Assembly (NCBI RefSeq): GCF_943736975.1
Contig: NZ_CALSFO010000004.1
Span: 1 to 64,000, forward strand
From: Streptococcus sp. Marseille-Q0941
GTDB taxonomy: Bacteria > Bacillota > Bacilli > Lactobacillales > Streptococcaceae
DNA length: 64,000 nt
Direction of reading: 5' to 3'
A program made the translations under genes and the position numbers. Positions 6,005 through 14,219 of the stretch are shown one piece after another. The notes under the pieces were generated by a model, which ran no database searches, was not told where the DNA came from, and saw only the letters and a program-made list of their open reading frames with translations. Each line of letters starts with the position of its first letter. Within the stretch, counting starts at the first letter, position 1.

Positions 6005-8443
6005 ATGGTAAATACAGAAGTAGCAAGAACAACAATCAAGACAGAATATTTTGGCAGCCTTACTGAAAGGATGAACAAATATCGAGAAGATGTTTTAAAT
6101 AAAAAACCTTATATTGATGCTGAGAGAGCGGTTCTAGCAACACGCGCTTATGATCGATATAAGGAACAACCTAATGTCCTAAAACGTGCATATATGCTGA
6201 AAGAAATCTTGGAAAATATGACTATCTATATTGAAGAAGAATCTATGATTGCGGGAAATCAAGCTTCTTCCAATAAAGATGCTCCTATTTTTCCAGAATA
6301 TACGCTAGAATTTGTTCTCAATGAGTTGGATCTTTTTGAAAAGCGTGATGGAGATGTTTTCTATATTACAGAAGAAACAAAAGAACAACTTAGAAGTATT
6401 GCTCCGTTTTGGGAAAATAATAATTTACGTGCTAGAGCTGGTGCATTGCTACCTGAAGAAGTGTCTGTTTATATGGAAACAGGATTCTTTGGTATGGAAG
6501 GTAAGATGAATTCTGGAGATGCTCACTTAGCAGTTAATTATCAGAAACTTTTGCAATTTGGTTTAAGAGGGTTTGAAGAGCGGGCTCGTAAAGCGAAAGC
6601 AGCTCTAGATTTAACAGATCCAGCAAGTATTGATAAATATCATTTTTATGACTCTATATTTATCGTAATCGATGCTATTAAAGTATATGCAAATCGCTTT
6701 GTTGATCTTGCTAAAAGTTTAGCCGAAAATGCAAATCCTAAACGTAAGAAAGAATTACTTGAGATTGCAGATATTTGCTCTCGAGTCCCATATGAACCGG
6801 CAACTACTTTTGCAGAAGCTATTCAATCAGTCTGGTTTATTCAATGTATTTTACAAATTGAATCTAATGGTCACTCTCTTTCATACGGCCGTTTTGATCA
6901 ATATATGTATCCATATATGAAGGCTGATTTAGAAAGTGGTAAAGAAACAGAAGATAGCATTGTTGAACGTCTGACAAATCTTTGGATTAAGACAATTACA
7001 ATTAATAAGGTTCGCAGTCAAGCACATACATTTTCTTCAGCAGGAAGTCCTTTATATCAAAATGTTACAATTGGTGGACAGACTCGAGATAAGAAGGATG
7101 CTGTTAACCCATTATCTTATTTGGTATTAAAATCAGTTGCACAAACTCATCTACCGCAACCTAATCTAACTGTACGTTACCATTCAGGTTTAGATGCTCG
7201 TTTCATGAATGAGTGTATTGAGGTGATGAAACTTGGTTTTGGTATGCCTGCATTTAATAATGATGAGATTATTATTCCTTCTTTTATTGCAAAGGGAGTA
7301 ATGGAAGATGATGCTTATGACTACAGTGCCATTGGATGTGTTGAAACGGCAGTTCCAGGAAAATGGGGATATCGTTGTACAGGTATGAGTTATATGAACT
7401 TCCCTAAGGTTCTACTTATCACGATGAATGATGGAATTGATCCGGCTTCGGGTAAACGGTTTGCACCAAGCTTTGGTCATTTTAAGGATATGAAGAACTT
7501 TTCTGAATTAGAAAATGCTTGGGATAAAACACTAAGATATTTGACACGAATGAGTGTTATTGTTGAAAATTCTATTGATTTATCATTGGAACGAGAAGTT
7601 CCTGATATTCTATGTTCAGCATTGACTGATGATTGTATTGGTCGTGGAAAACACCTTAAAGAAGGTGGAGCAGTATATGATTATATATCAGGTTTGCAAG
7701 TTGGAATTGCAAATTTGTCGGATTCATTAGCTGCAATTAAAAAGTTGGTATTTGAGGAAGAACGTATAAGCCCAAGTCAACTTTGGCATGCACTAGAAAC
7801 AGATTATGCTGGAGAAGAAGGCAAGGCCATTCAAGAAATGTTGATTCATGATGCACCTAAGTACGGTAACGATGATGATTATGCTGATAAATTAGTTACT
7901 GCTGCTTATGACATTTATGTTGATGAAATTGCTAAATATCCTAATACACGTTATGGAAGAGGACCTATTGGAGGAATTCGTTATTCAGGAACCTCTTCTA
8001 TCTCAGCCAACGTAGGACAGGGACGCGGAACATTAGCAACACCAGATGGTCGCAATGCAGGCACACCGCTAGCAGAGGGGTGTTCACCATCACATAATAT
8101 GGATCAACACGGTCCTACATCTGTTTTAAAATCTGTTTCAAAATTACCAACAGATGAAATTGTAGGTGGGGTTCTCTTAAATCAGAAAGTAAATCCTCAA
8201 ACGTTAGCCAAAGAAGAAGATAAATTAAAACTAATTGCTTTGTTACGAACATTCTTTAATCGTTTACATGGGTACCATATTCAATACAATGTTGTTTCTA
8301 GAGAGACGTTGATTGACGCTCAGAAACATCCTGAAAAACACAGAGATTTAATTGTTCGTGTTGCAGGATACTCTGCATTCTTCAATGTTCTTTCTAAGGC
8401 AACCCAAGATGATATTATAGGACGTACTGAGCATACTTTGTAA
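6005..8443 (+). CDS. Glycyl radical enzyme (PflD/YbiW-like, probable sugar-phosphate dehydratase type)
   Basis: 812 residues from ATG 6005 (GAAAGG eight bases upstream); an earlier GTG at 5996 lacks a ribosome binding site. It has a single active-site Cys445 in SAIGCVETAVPG, with Glu447 two residues on, and the radical Gly788 in RVAGYSAFF. True pyruvate formate-lyase has two adjacent cysteines; the C-x-E arrangement is that of dehydratase/lyase-type glycyl radical enzymes (glycerol dehydratase, CutC, HypD), so 'formate acetyltransferase' would be a misleading label. PflD/YbiW-type enzymes have recently been linked to 1,5-anhydroglucitol-6-phosphate turnover. Its operon partners, an FSA-like aldolase and glycerol dehydrogenase, fit that product chain. 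Oxygen-sensitive; activated by the enzyme at 1032-1808. Confidence 0.9.
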   Translation: MVNTEVARTTIKTEYFGSLTERMNKYREDVLNKKPYIDAERAVLATRAYDRYKEQPNVLKRAYMLKEILENMTIYIEEESMIAGNQASSNKDAPIFPEYTLEFVLNELDLFEKRDGDVFYITEETKEQLRSIAPFWENNNLRARAGALLPEEVSVYMETGFFGMEGKMNSGDAHLAVNYQKLLQFGLRGFEERARKAKAALDLTDPASIDKYHFYDSIFIVIDAIKVYANRFVDLAKSLAENANPKRKKELLEIADICSRVPYEPATTFAEAIQSVWFIQCILQIESNGHSLSYGRFDQYMYPYMKADLESGKETEDSIVERLTNLWIKTITINKVRSQAHTFSSAGSPLYQNVTIGGQTRDKKDAVNPLSYLVLKSVAQTHLPQPNLTVRYHSGLDARFMNECIEVMKLGFGMPAFNNDEIIIPSFIAKGVMEDDAYDYSAIGCVETAVPGKWGYRCTGMSYMNFPKVLLITMNDGIDPASGKRFAPSFGHFKDMKNFSELENAWDKTLRYLTRMSVIVENSIDLSLEREVPDILCSALTDDCIGRGKHLKEGGAVYDYISGLQVGIANLSDSLAAIKKLVFEEERISPSQLWHALETDYAGEEGKAIQEMLIHDAPKYGNDDDYADKLVTAAYDIYVDEIAKYPNTRYGRGPIGGIRYSGTSSISANVGQGRGTLATPDGRNAGTPLAEGCSPSHNMDQHGPTSVLKSVSKLPTDEIVGGVLLNQKVNPQTLAKEEDKLKLIALLRTFFNRLHGYHIQYNVVSRETLIDAQKHPEKHRDLIVRVAGYSAFFNVLSKATQDDIIGRTEHTL

Positions 8444-8461
8444 AATAAAGAGGTTCTTTTT

Positions 8462-9130
8462 ATGGAATTTATGCTTGACACATTAAATTTAGATGAGATT
8501 AAAAAATGGTCTGAAATTTTACCGCTAGCTGGGGTAACTTCAAATCCCACTATTGCTAAAAGAGAGGGTTCGATTAATTTTTTTGAACGAATCAAAGATG
8601 TAAGAGAATTGATTGGCTCTGCACCCTCTATTCATGTTCAGGTGATTTCTCAAGATTTTGAAGGTATCTTAAAAGATGCTCATGAAATTCGGAGACAAGC
8701 AGGAGATGAAATATTTATCAAAGTACCTGTTACTTCAGCTGGATTACGTGCAATAAAGGTACTAAAAAAAGAGGGCTATCATATCACTGCAACAGCTATT
8801 TATACAGTTATTCAGGGATTATTAGCTATCGAAGCAGGAGCGGATTACCTAGCTCCATATTATAACAGGATGGAAAATCTGAACATTGATTCAAATTCTG
8901 TCATTCATCAATTAGCTATTGCTATTGGTAGACAGAACTCTCCTAGTAAGATTTTAGCCGCATCCTTTAAAAATGTAGCACAAGTAAATAATGCTTTAGC
9001 TGCAGGTGCGCATGCTGTTACAGCAGGAGCAGATGTTTTTGAATCAGCTTTCGCCATGCCATCTATCAAAAAGGCGGTTGATGATTTTTCTGACGATTGG
9101 TTTGTTATTCAAAATAGTCGTTCCATTTAG
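8462..9130 (+). CDS. talC: Fructose-6-phosphate aldolase/transaldolase-like protein
   Basis: 222 residues, the short single-barrel length of the FSA/TalC group rather than the 315-residue classical transaldolase. [13 protein letters not shown] (residues 24-36) and IFIKVPVT with the Schiff-base Lys87 are diagnostic, as is the late [17 protein letters not shown]-type enzymes split or form dihydroxyacetone/hydroxyacetone-derived ketose phosphates, so it could cleave a 1-deoxyketose 6-phosphate into hydroxyacetone and glyceraldehyde-3-phosphate. ATG 8462 lies 18 bases after the upstream stop. Substrate assignment is inference from the operon. Confidence 0.9.
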   Translation: MEFMLDTLNLDEIKKWSEILPLAGVTSNPTIAKREGSINFFERIKDVRELIGSAPSIHVQVISQDFEGILKDAHEIRRQAGDEIFIKVPVTSAGLRAIKVLKKEGYHITATAIYTVIQGLLAIEAGADYLAPYYNRMENLNIDSNSVIHQLAIAIGRQNSPSKILAASFKNVAQVNNALAAGAHAVTAGADVFESAFAMPSIKKAVDDFSDDWFVIQNSRSI

Positions 9131-9148
9131 TATAGAGAGGAAATACAT

Positions 9149-10237
9149 ATGAGAATTTTCGCTAGCCCTTCTAGATATATTCAAGGGGAAAATGCCTTAT
9201 TTGAAAATGCCAAATCAATATTGGATTTGGGAAATCGTCCTGTTCTATTATGCGATAAGTTGGTTTATGATATTGTTGGAAAACGATTTGAAGATTACTT
9301 ACATAGGTATGGTTTCCATATTGTTCTAGCCCAGTTTAATGGTGAAGCTTCTGACAATGAAATCAATCGAGTTGTTGCCTTAGCTGAGAAAGAAAATTGT
9401 GATAGTATTATCGGGCTTGGTGGTGGAAAGACGATTGATAGTGCAAAAGCTATTGCAGATTTGATTGAAAAACCTGTTATTATTGCTCCAACAATTGCAT
9501 CAACAGACGCACCTGTATCTGCTTTATCTGTTATTTATACAGATGAAGGTGCATTTGATCATTATCTATTTTATTCTAAAAATCCAGATTTAGTTTTGGT
9601 AGATACAAAAGTTATTTCACAAGCTCCTAAGCGTTTATTAGCGTCTGGTATTGCAGATGGTTTAGCAACTTGGGTTGAGGCGCGTGCAGTTATGCAGGCA
9701 AATGGAAAAACTATGTTAGGACAACAACAAACGCTGGCTGGAGTTGCAATTGCGAAGAAATGTGAAGAAACGCTGTTCGCAGATGGTTTACAGGCCATGG
9801 CGGCTTGTGAAGCTAAAGTTGTGACACAAGCATTAGAAAACATTGTTGAAGCTAATACTCTATTGAGTGGTCTAGGTTTTGAAAGTGGAGGATTGGCTGC
9901 GGCGCATGCAATTCATAATGGCTTTACTGCATTGACGGGTGACATTCATCATTTAACACATGGTGAAAAAGTAGCTTATGGAACCTTGGTACAACTTTTA
10001 TTGGAAAATAGACCAAAAGAAGAACTTGATAAGTATATTGAGTTTTACAAAAAAATTGGTATGCCAACAACTCTAAAAGAAATGCATTTAGATCAAGTTG
10101 GATATGATGATTTAATAAAAGTTGGTAAACAAGCAACTATGGAGGGTGAGACAATCCATCAGATGCCGTTTAAGATTTCGCCTTCAGATGTTGCACAAGC
10201 AATTATCGCTGTAGATGCATATGTAAATTCAAGATAA
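9149..10237 (+). CDS. gldA: Glycerol dehydrogenase (iron-type ADH family)
   Basis: 362 residues. GLGGGKTIDSAK (89-100) binds NAD, STDAPVSA follows, and probable zinc ligands are Asp170 (GIADGLATW), His253 (AAHAIHNG) and His271 (HLTHGEKV), matching the GldA family. It interconverts glycerol and dihydroxyacetone, and many members reduce hydroxyacetone to 1,2-propanediol. As last gene of the operon (18 bp after talC) it most likely reoxidises NADH with the three-carbon ketone released by TalC. ATG 9149 follows AGAGAGGAAA. Confidence 0.93.
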   Translation: MRIFASPSRYIQGENALFENAKSILDLGNRPVLLCDKLVYDIVGKRFEDYLHRYGFHIVLAQFNGEASDNEINRVVALAEKENCDSIIGLGGGKTIDSAKAIADLIEKPVIIAPTIASTDAPVSALSVIYTDEGAFDHYLFYSKNPDLVLVDTKVISQAPKRLLASGIADGLATWVEARAVMQANGKTMLGQQQTLAGVAIAKKCEETLFADGLQAMAACEAKVVTQALENIVEANTLLSGLGFESGGLAAAHAIHNGFTALTGDIHHLTHGEKVAYGTLVQLLLENRPKEELDKYIEFYKKIGMPTTLKEMHLDQVGYDDLIKVGKQATMEGETIHQMPFKISPSDVAQAIIAVDAYVNSR

Positions 10238-10294
10238 TATGGTCATAAACTAGTTTAATAAATATAGAAAGTTAGATTTTATATTTAAAACTAT

Positions 10295-10336
10295 GCCTTG
10301 AGTTGATGTTATGTATAACTCAAGGCTTTTTTGTTT
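10295..10336 (+). terminator. Operon terminator after gldA
   Basis: GCCTTGAGTT (10295-10304) pairs with AACTCAAGGC (10317-10326), followed by TTTTTTGTTTT. Confidence 0.9.
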
Positions 10337-10719
10337 TGTAGCTCCTTAATCATCTTTATCTCAACCATCTTTGGTCTTTACTGATTGTAATTTCATATTT
10401 TAAAGTTAGGATACCCTATACTCAAGTTCATGTTCATGATTAAGTTCTTCATTTTTGACTACTATCTTATAACTTTAAAATGTTCTGTCACATGCAAACT
10501 CTTCTGGAAGAGGTGTCCATCAGTTTTAAATGTTATAAATAGATTTTATATCTAGTTTTTTTATTAATTTCCTTTTGTAAGGTATGTTTTACAATACTTA
10601 ATACAAAATTAACTCGCCTACTGAAGATAACATTACCTCTTGTTTTATATTTCTTACGAGGCATATGTCGCTTAAGACATAGAGATTTGAATCCTTGTTA
10701 TAGATAAATTCATTTTATC
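10337..10719. other. AT-rich stretch without a recognisable gene
   Basis: About 380 bases with stops in all frames. The longest trace is a reverse-strand open stretch of about 38 codons around 10600-10710 that I cannot match to a family. No insertion sequence ends, RNA gene or clear promoter seen. It lies between the sugar operon and the broken gene at 10720-11508 and is probably decayed element DNA. Confidence 0.5.
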
Positions 10720-11508
10720 TTACTGTGGAAATAAATTTAATAATTTTGAATGGGATAATACTCCGTTGTAATAGTAACCATTTTTATCAATTTTAGCAAC
10801 AAATGCTAACTTAGCAGAAACAACTTTATTCCTAGAATTTTCTAATTGTAATTCTTTTTCGTTGGGAATGAATCTTAATTTTTCTTCTAAGAAAAATTAA
10901 ATTTTTTTCGGTATTTTTAGGCTACAGAGGTATTTATTGCTTTCATCATCACGAAAAATTCTTAAATAAAAGTCATTAAATTTGTTTTGTACAAGAAATA
11001 ATTTACATTTTCCATAGTACATTACTAGGTAGTCTTTTTCTTCCATTTCCCTTAATTGTAATAATCTTCTAGGTAAATATTTTCTAATGATAGTTTTCTT
11101 TGAATCTGGATTTTCACAAGGACAATGTTCGTTAACGTTTTGAATTGAATTTTGATTTAAAAGTTTGATAGGACTTGAAGGAGCATCTTTCAGGACACGT
11201 TCTAACATACGTTCAGCTGAGGTAGGATTAATTGATTCGTAGAAAATTTGTAGTTCTTTTTTGCTTGCTACTGATAGTAAATACTCGCAGGTCTTGTCAT
11301 GAGTTGATTTTGGATATGCTGACAAGAAAATCCCATTGCTATTTTCTTTTATAGCTAGTTGTACCTTGTGACAATCAGGGCAAAGCAACTTGCCTTTGTA
11401 TTTTTCTCTTGTGTGAAACTTGTCTTGATAAAACTCTGTTTCTAGTTCATGGAGCTCTAGGTAATGTTTGTTGTAAAGACAACATTGGTATTTATTTGTT
11501 TCAGACAT
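10720..11508 (-). pseudogene. Unknown protein with CxxC zinc-like motif, split by an in-frame stop
   Basis: The reading frame from ATG 11508 runs 203 codons to a TAA at 10897-10899, then continues in the same frame with no further stop for 58 codons (FFLEEKLRFIPNEKELQL...NGVLSHSKLLNLFPQ) to a TAA at 10720-10722. The second part looks like real protein, so a single nonsense change probably cut a 262-residue protein. The N-terminal part has LLCPDCHK (about residues 42-49) followed by HDKTCEYL, a possible zinc site loosely like CoiA-type N-termini, and a Cys-rich PCEN. No family recognised. ATG follows AAAGGAAT. It lies between the relic att and rpmG, so is likely element cargo. The shorter 203-residue product may still be made. 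Confidence 0.6.
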
Positions 11509-11549
11509 AGTAATTCCTTTCTATCTGTATATCAGTAGTATACTTATAT

Positions 11550-11586
11550 TTATTATTGTTATTGTTGTTAATGTTGTTAATGTTAC
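11550..11586. repeat. Short TTATTG/GTTAAT simple repeat
   Basis: Tandem run of TATTG and GTTAATGTT units upstream of the split gene. The rest of 11509-11640 holds no gene. Possibly slippage-prone; no function evident. Confidence 0.5.
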
Positions 11587-11642
11587 AGGAAATCCAAAGA
11601 ACTAGAAGGGGACTAGTTAGTGAAAGTTAAAAACTAAAATTA

Positions 11643-11676
11643 AAAAAGCTCTAGCCAATATGACTAGAGCGTTTTC
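11643..11676. terminator. Hairpin terminator
   Basis: GCTCTAG (11648-11654) pairs with CTAGAGC (11664-11670); AAAAAA precedes and GTTTTCT follows, so it can work in both directions. On the reverse strand it would end transcripts coming through rpmG. Confidence 0.7.
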
Positions 11677-11710
11677 TATATATCCGAACATCTAATTTAT
11701 TTCACAAAAA

Positions 11711-11730
11711 ATGTAGTCAAAAATGTAGTC
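11711..11730. repeat. Paired ATGTAGTC repeats next to rpmG
   Basis: ATGTAGTC at 11711-11718 and 11723-11730, period 12 bp, identical in core and period to 609-628 beside the integrase remnant. It lies 97 bp from the rpmG stop codon. Inferred to be the opposite-end arm sites of the element bounded by 522-545 and rpmG. Confidence 0.6.
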
Positions 11731-11826
11731 ATTCGGTTGATTTTTATTGCAATACATTGAAATTTAAAAATTCAAGAATCGCCTAAAATCAAGGTTTTTT
11801 CGTCTCTACTGAAACGTAATGACCTA

Positions 11827-11844
11827 TTATTTAACTTCTGTAAA
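11827..11844 (-). other. Attachment site in the rpmG 3' end
   Basis: The last codons of rpmG (TTTACAGAAGTTAAATAA read on the reverse strand) match the relic at 522-539 in 15 of 18 bases. Insertion here keeps the gene intact because the element supplies the same coding end. Confidence 0.6.
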
Positions 11845-11976
11845 CACAACGTGCTTGCGAAGTTTTGGTGAGTATTTCTTCAATTGAAGACGGTCTGGAG
11901 TGTTACGTTTGTTTTTAGAAGTAAGGTACAAGCGTTCACCAGATTCTTTGTGTTCAAGTGTAATATTTACGCGCAT
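11827..11976 (-). CDS. rpmG: 50S ribosomal protein L33
   Basis: 49 residues starting [10 protein letters not shown], containing [16 protein letters not shown] and ending HVVFTEVK. This is the cysteine-free L33 form (no CxxC zinc motif). ATG 11976 follows GGGAGAT. It lies 15 bases after rpmF and is co-transcribed with it. Too short to appear in many ORF calls. Its 3' end serves as an integration site (relic copy at 522-545). Confidence 0.97.
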
Positions 11977-11991
11977 GGTATCTCCCTTCTA

Positions 11992-12174
11992 TTATTCAGC
12001 TGATGCAGCTTTAGCGATCTTACGTCCTTTGTAGTATCCTTTAAGTGATACGCGGTGAGAACGTGAGTAATCTCCAGTAGTTTCGTCAAAGTTTACAGAT
12101 GGAGCTGTTACTTTGTAGTGTGTACGACGTTTGTTTTTCTTCGCTTTTGAAGTGCGACGTGCAGGTACTGCCAT
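11992..12174 (-). CDS. rpmF: 50S ribosomal protein L32
   Basis: 60 residues starting [20 protein letters not shown], a standard L32, without the CxxC pairs of zinc-binding variants. The ATG at 12174 is preceded by AAAGGAGAAATC; a longer upstream frame to 12303 is not coding. First gene of the rpmF-rpmG pair. Confidence 0.97.
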
Positions 12175-12230
12175 TTTGATTTCTCCTTTTAGTATGTATA
12201 TTCGATTCAATCTTGTGATTTTCATCAACC

Positions 12231-12259
12231 ATATTAGAATAACACATTTTTTTTGTAAA
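12231..12259 (-). promoter_or_regulatory. rpmF-rpmG promoter
   Basis: Reverse-strand -35 TTTACA (12254-12259), 17-bp spacer, -10 TAATAT (12231-12236). Leader of about 50 bases to rpmF. Confidence 0.6.
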
Positions 12260-12357
12260 GTAAAGTTACTTGACAAAAAAAGATGAATTTTTTTATAGTT
12301 CACCGATGAATTGTCTGAAAATTTAAAAATTTTCTTCTGTTATTCAGGTCAAATTTG

Positions 12358-12366
12358 TGCTATAAT
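12358..12366 (+). promoter_or_regulatory. ilvD extended -10 promoter
   Basis: TGC-TATAAT with -10 at 12361-12366; the -35 region (TGTTAT) is poor, as is usual for extended -10 promoters. The leader contains GGGAGG (12381-12386) before ATG 12395. Confidence 0.6.
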
Positions 12367-12394
12367 GGTAAAAACTGAAATGGGAGGGACTTAA

Positions 12395-14098
12395 ATGACA
12401 GAATTAGATAAACGTCACCGCAGTAGCATTTATGACAGCATGGTCAAATCACCGAACCGCGCTATGCTTCGTGCGACTGGAATGACAGATAAAGACTTTG
12501 AAGCACCGATTGTCGGAGTGATTTCCACTTGGGCTGAAAACACACCATGTAATATCCACTTGCATGACTTTGGGAAATTGGCTAAAGAAGGTGTCAAATC
12601 TGCTGGTGCTTGGCCTGTACAATTTGGAACCATTACTGTAGCAGACGGGATTGCCATGGGAACGCCTGGTATGCGCTTCTCTTTGACATCTCGTGACATC
12701 ATCGCAGACTCAATCGAAGCTGCTATGGGTGGTCACAACGTGGATGCCTTTGTCGCTATCGGTGGCTGTGACAAAAACATGCCTGGTTCCATGATTGCCA
12801 TTGCTAATATGGATATTCCAGCTATTTTCGCCTATGGGGGAACCATTGCGCCCGGAAACCTTGATGGCAAAGACATCGATTTGGTTTCTGTATTTGAAGG
12901 TATCGGAAAATGGAACCACGGTGATATGACTGCCGAGGACGTAAAACGTCTCGAGTGTAATGCCTGCCCTGGCCCTGGTGGTTGTGGTGGTATGTATACT
13001 GCCAACACTATGGCTACTGCTATCGAAGTTTTAGGTATGAGTTTGCCAGGTTCTTCTTCTCACCCAGCTGAATCTGCTGATAAGAAAGAAGACATCGAAG
13101 CAGCTGGACGTGCAGTTGTCAAAATGCTTGAACTTGGTATCAAACCTTCAGATATCTTGACTCGTGAAGCCTTTGAAGATGCCATTACAGTGACTATGGC
13201 TCTAGGTGGTTCTACCAATGCCACTCTTCACTTGCTTGCCATTGCCCATGCAGCTAATGTTGACTTATCTCTTGAGGACTTCAATACGATCCAAGAACGT
13301 GTGCCTCACTTGGCTGACTTGAAACCTTCTGGTCAGTATGTCTTCCAAGATCTTTACGAAGTTGGTGGTGTGCCTGCGGTTATGAAGTACTTGCTGGCAA
13401 ATGGATTCCTTCATGGAGACCGCATCACATGTACTGGTAAGACTGTCGCTGAAAACTTGGCTGATTTTGCAGATCTTACTCCAGGCCAAAAAGTCATCAT
13501 GCCACTTGAAAATCCTAAACGTGCGGATGGTCCATTGATCATCTTGAACGGTAATCTTGCTCCTGACGGTGCAGTTGCCAAGGTGTCAGGTGTGAAGGTT
13601 CGTCGTCACGTTGGACCGGCTAAGGTCTTTGACTCAGAAGAAGATGCTATCCAAGCTGTCTTGTCAGATGAAATCGTTGATGGCGATGTAGTCGTTGTTC
13701 GTTTCGTTGGACCTAAGGGTGGTCCTGGTATGCCTGAGATGCTATCACTTTCATCAATAATCGTTGGTAAAGGTCAAGGAGACAAGGTTGCCCTCCTGAC
13801 AGACGGACGATTCTCTGGTGGTACTTATGGACTGGTTGTTGGACATATCGCTCCTGAAGCTCAGGATGGCGGACCAATTGCCTACCTTCGTACAGGAGAT
13901 ATCGTTACGGTTGACCAAGATACCAAAGAAATTTCTATGGCTGTATCTGAAGAAGAACTTGAAAAACGTAAGGCAGAAACAACCTTGCCCCCACTCTATA
14001 GCCGTGGTGTCCTTGGTAAATATGCCCACATCGTATCATCTGCTTCACGCGGAGCCGTTACAGATTTCTGGAATATGGAACAATCTGGTAAAAAATAA
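12395..14098 (+). CDS. ilvD: Dihydroxy-acid dehydratase
   Basis: 567 residues. It dehydrates 2,3-dihydroxy-3-methylbutanoate and the 3-methylpentanoate homologue to the 2-oxo acids of valine, leucine and isoleucine synthesis. Iron-sulfur ligands are Cys52 (NTPCNIH), Cys125 (GGCDKNMPG) and Cys197 ([17 protein letters not shown]), and [12 protein letters not shown] lies near the C-terminus. Base composition is clearly less AT-rich than the region to its left, marking the return to core genome. It stands alone between rpmF and the YfhO operon, with its own promoter and terminator. Confidence 0.98.
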   Translation: MTELDKRHRSSIYDSMVKSPNRAMLRATGMTDKDFEAPIVGVISTWAENTPCNIHLHDFGKLAKEGVKSAGAWPVQFGTITVADGIAMGTPGMRFSLTSRDIIADSIEAAMGGHNVDAFVAIGGCDKNMPGSMIAIANMDIPAIFAYGGTIAPGNLDGKDIDLVSVFEGIGKWNHGDMTAEDVKRLECNACPGPGGCGGMYTANTMATAIEVLGMSLPGSSSHPAESADKKEDIEAAGRAVVKMLELGIKPSDILTREAFEDAITVTMALGGSTNATLHLLAIAHAANVDLSLEDFNTIQERVPHLADLKPSGQYVFQDLYEVGGVPAVMKYLLANGFLHGDRITCTGKTVAENLADFADLTPGQKVIMPLENPKRADGPLIILNGNLAPDGAVAKVSGVKVRRHVGPAKVFDSEEDAIQAVLSDEIVDGDVVVVRFVGPKGGPGMPEMLSLSSIIVGKGQGDKVALLTDGRFSGGTYGLVVGHIAPEAQDGGPIAYLRTGDIVTVDQDTKEISMAVSEEELEKRKAETTLPPLYSRGVLGKYAHIVSSASRGAVTDFWNMEQSGKK

Positions 14099-14156
14099 AC
14101 TCTTATATTATTCTATAAAGGATTGACTTATTACGGTCTAATATATTCGGCACGCA

Positions 14157-14191
14157 AAAAGGATGAAGTTCATAAGAACTTCATCCTTTTA
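14157..14191. terminator. Bidirectional terminator between ilvD and the YfhO operon
   Basis: AAAAGGATGAAGTT (14157-14170) pairs with AACTTCATCCTTTT (14177-14190), loop CATAAG. Confidence 0.9.
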
Positions 14192-14219
14192 TATTGGAAT
14201 AAGCAGCAAAGTATGTCAT

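Noticed and set aside
10337-10719. Possible transposase remnant or small gene
   Set aside because: Only a 38-codon open stretch with no motif; no terminal repeats seen.
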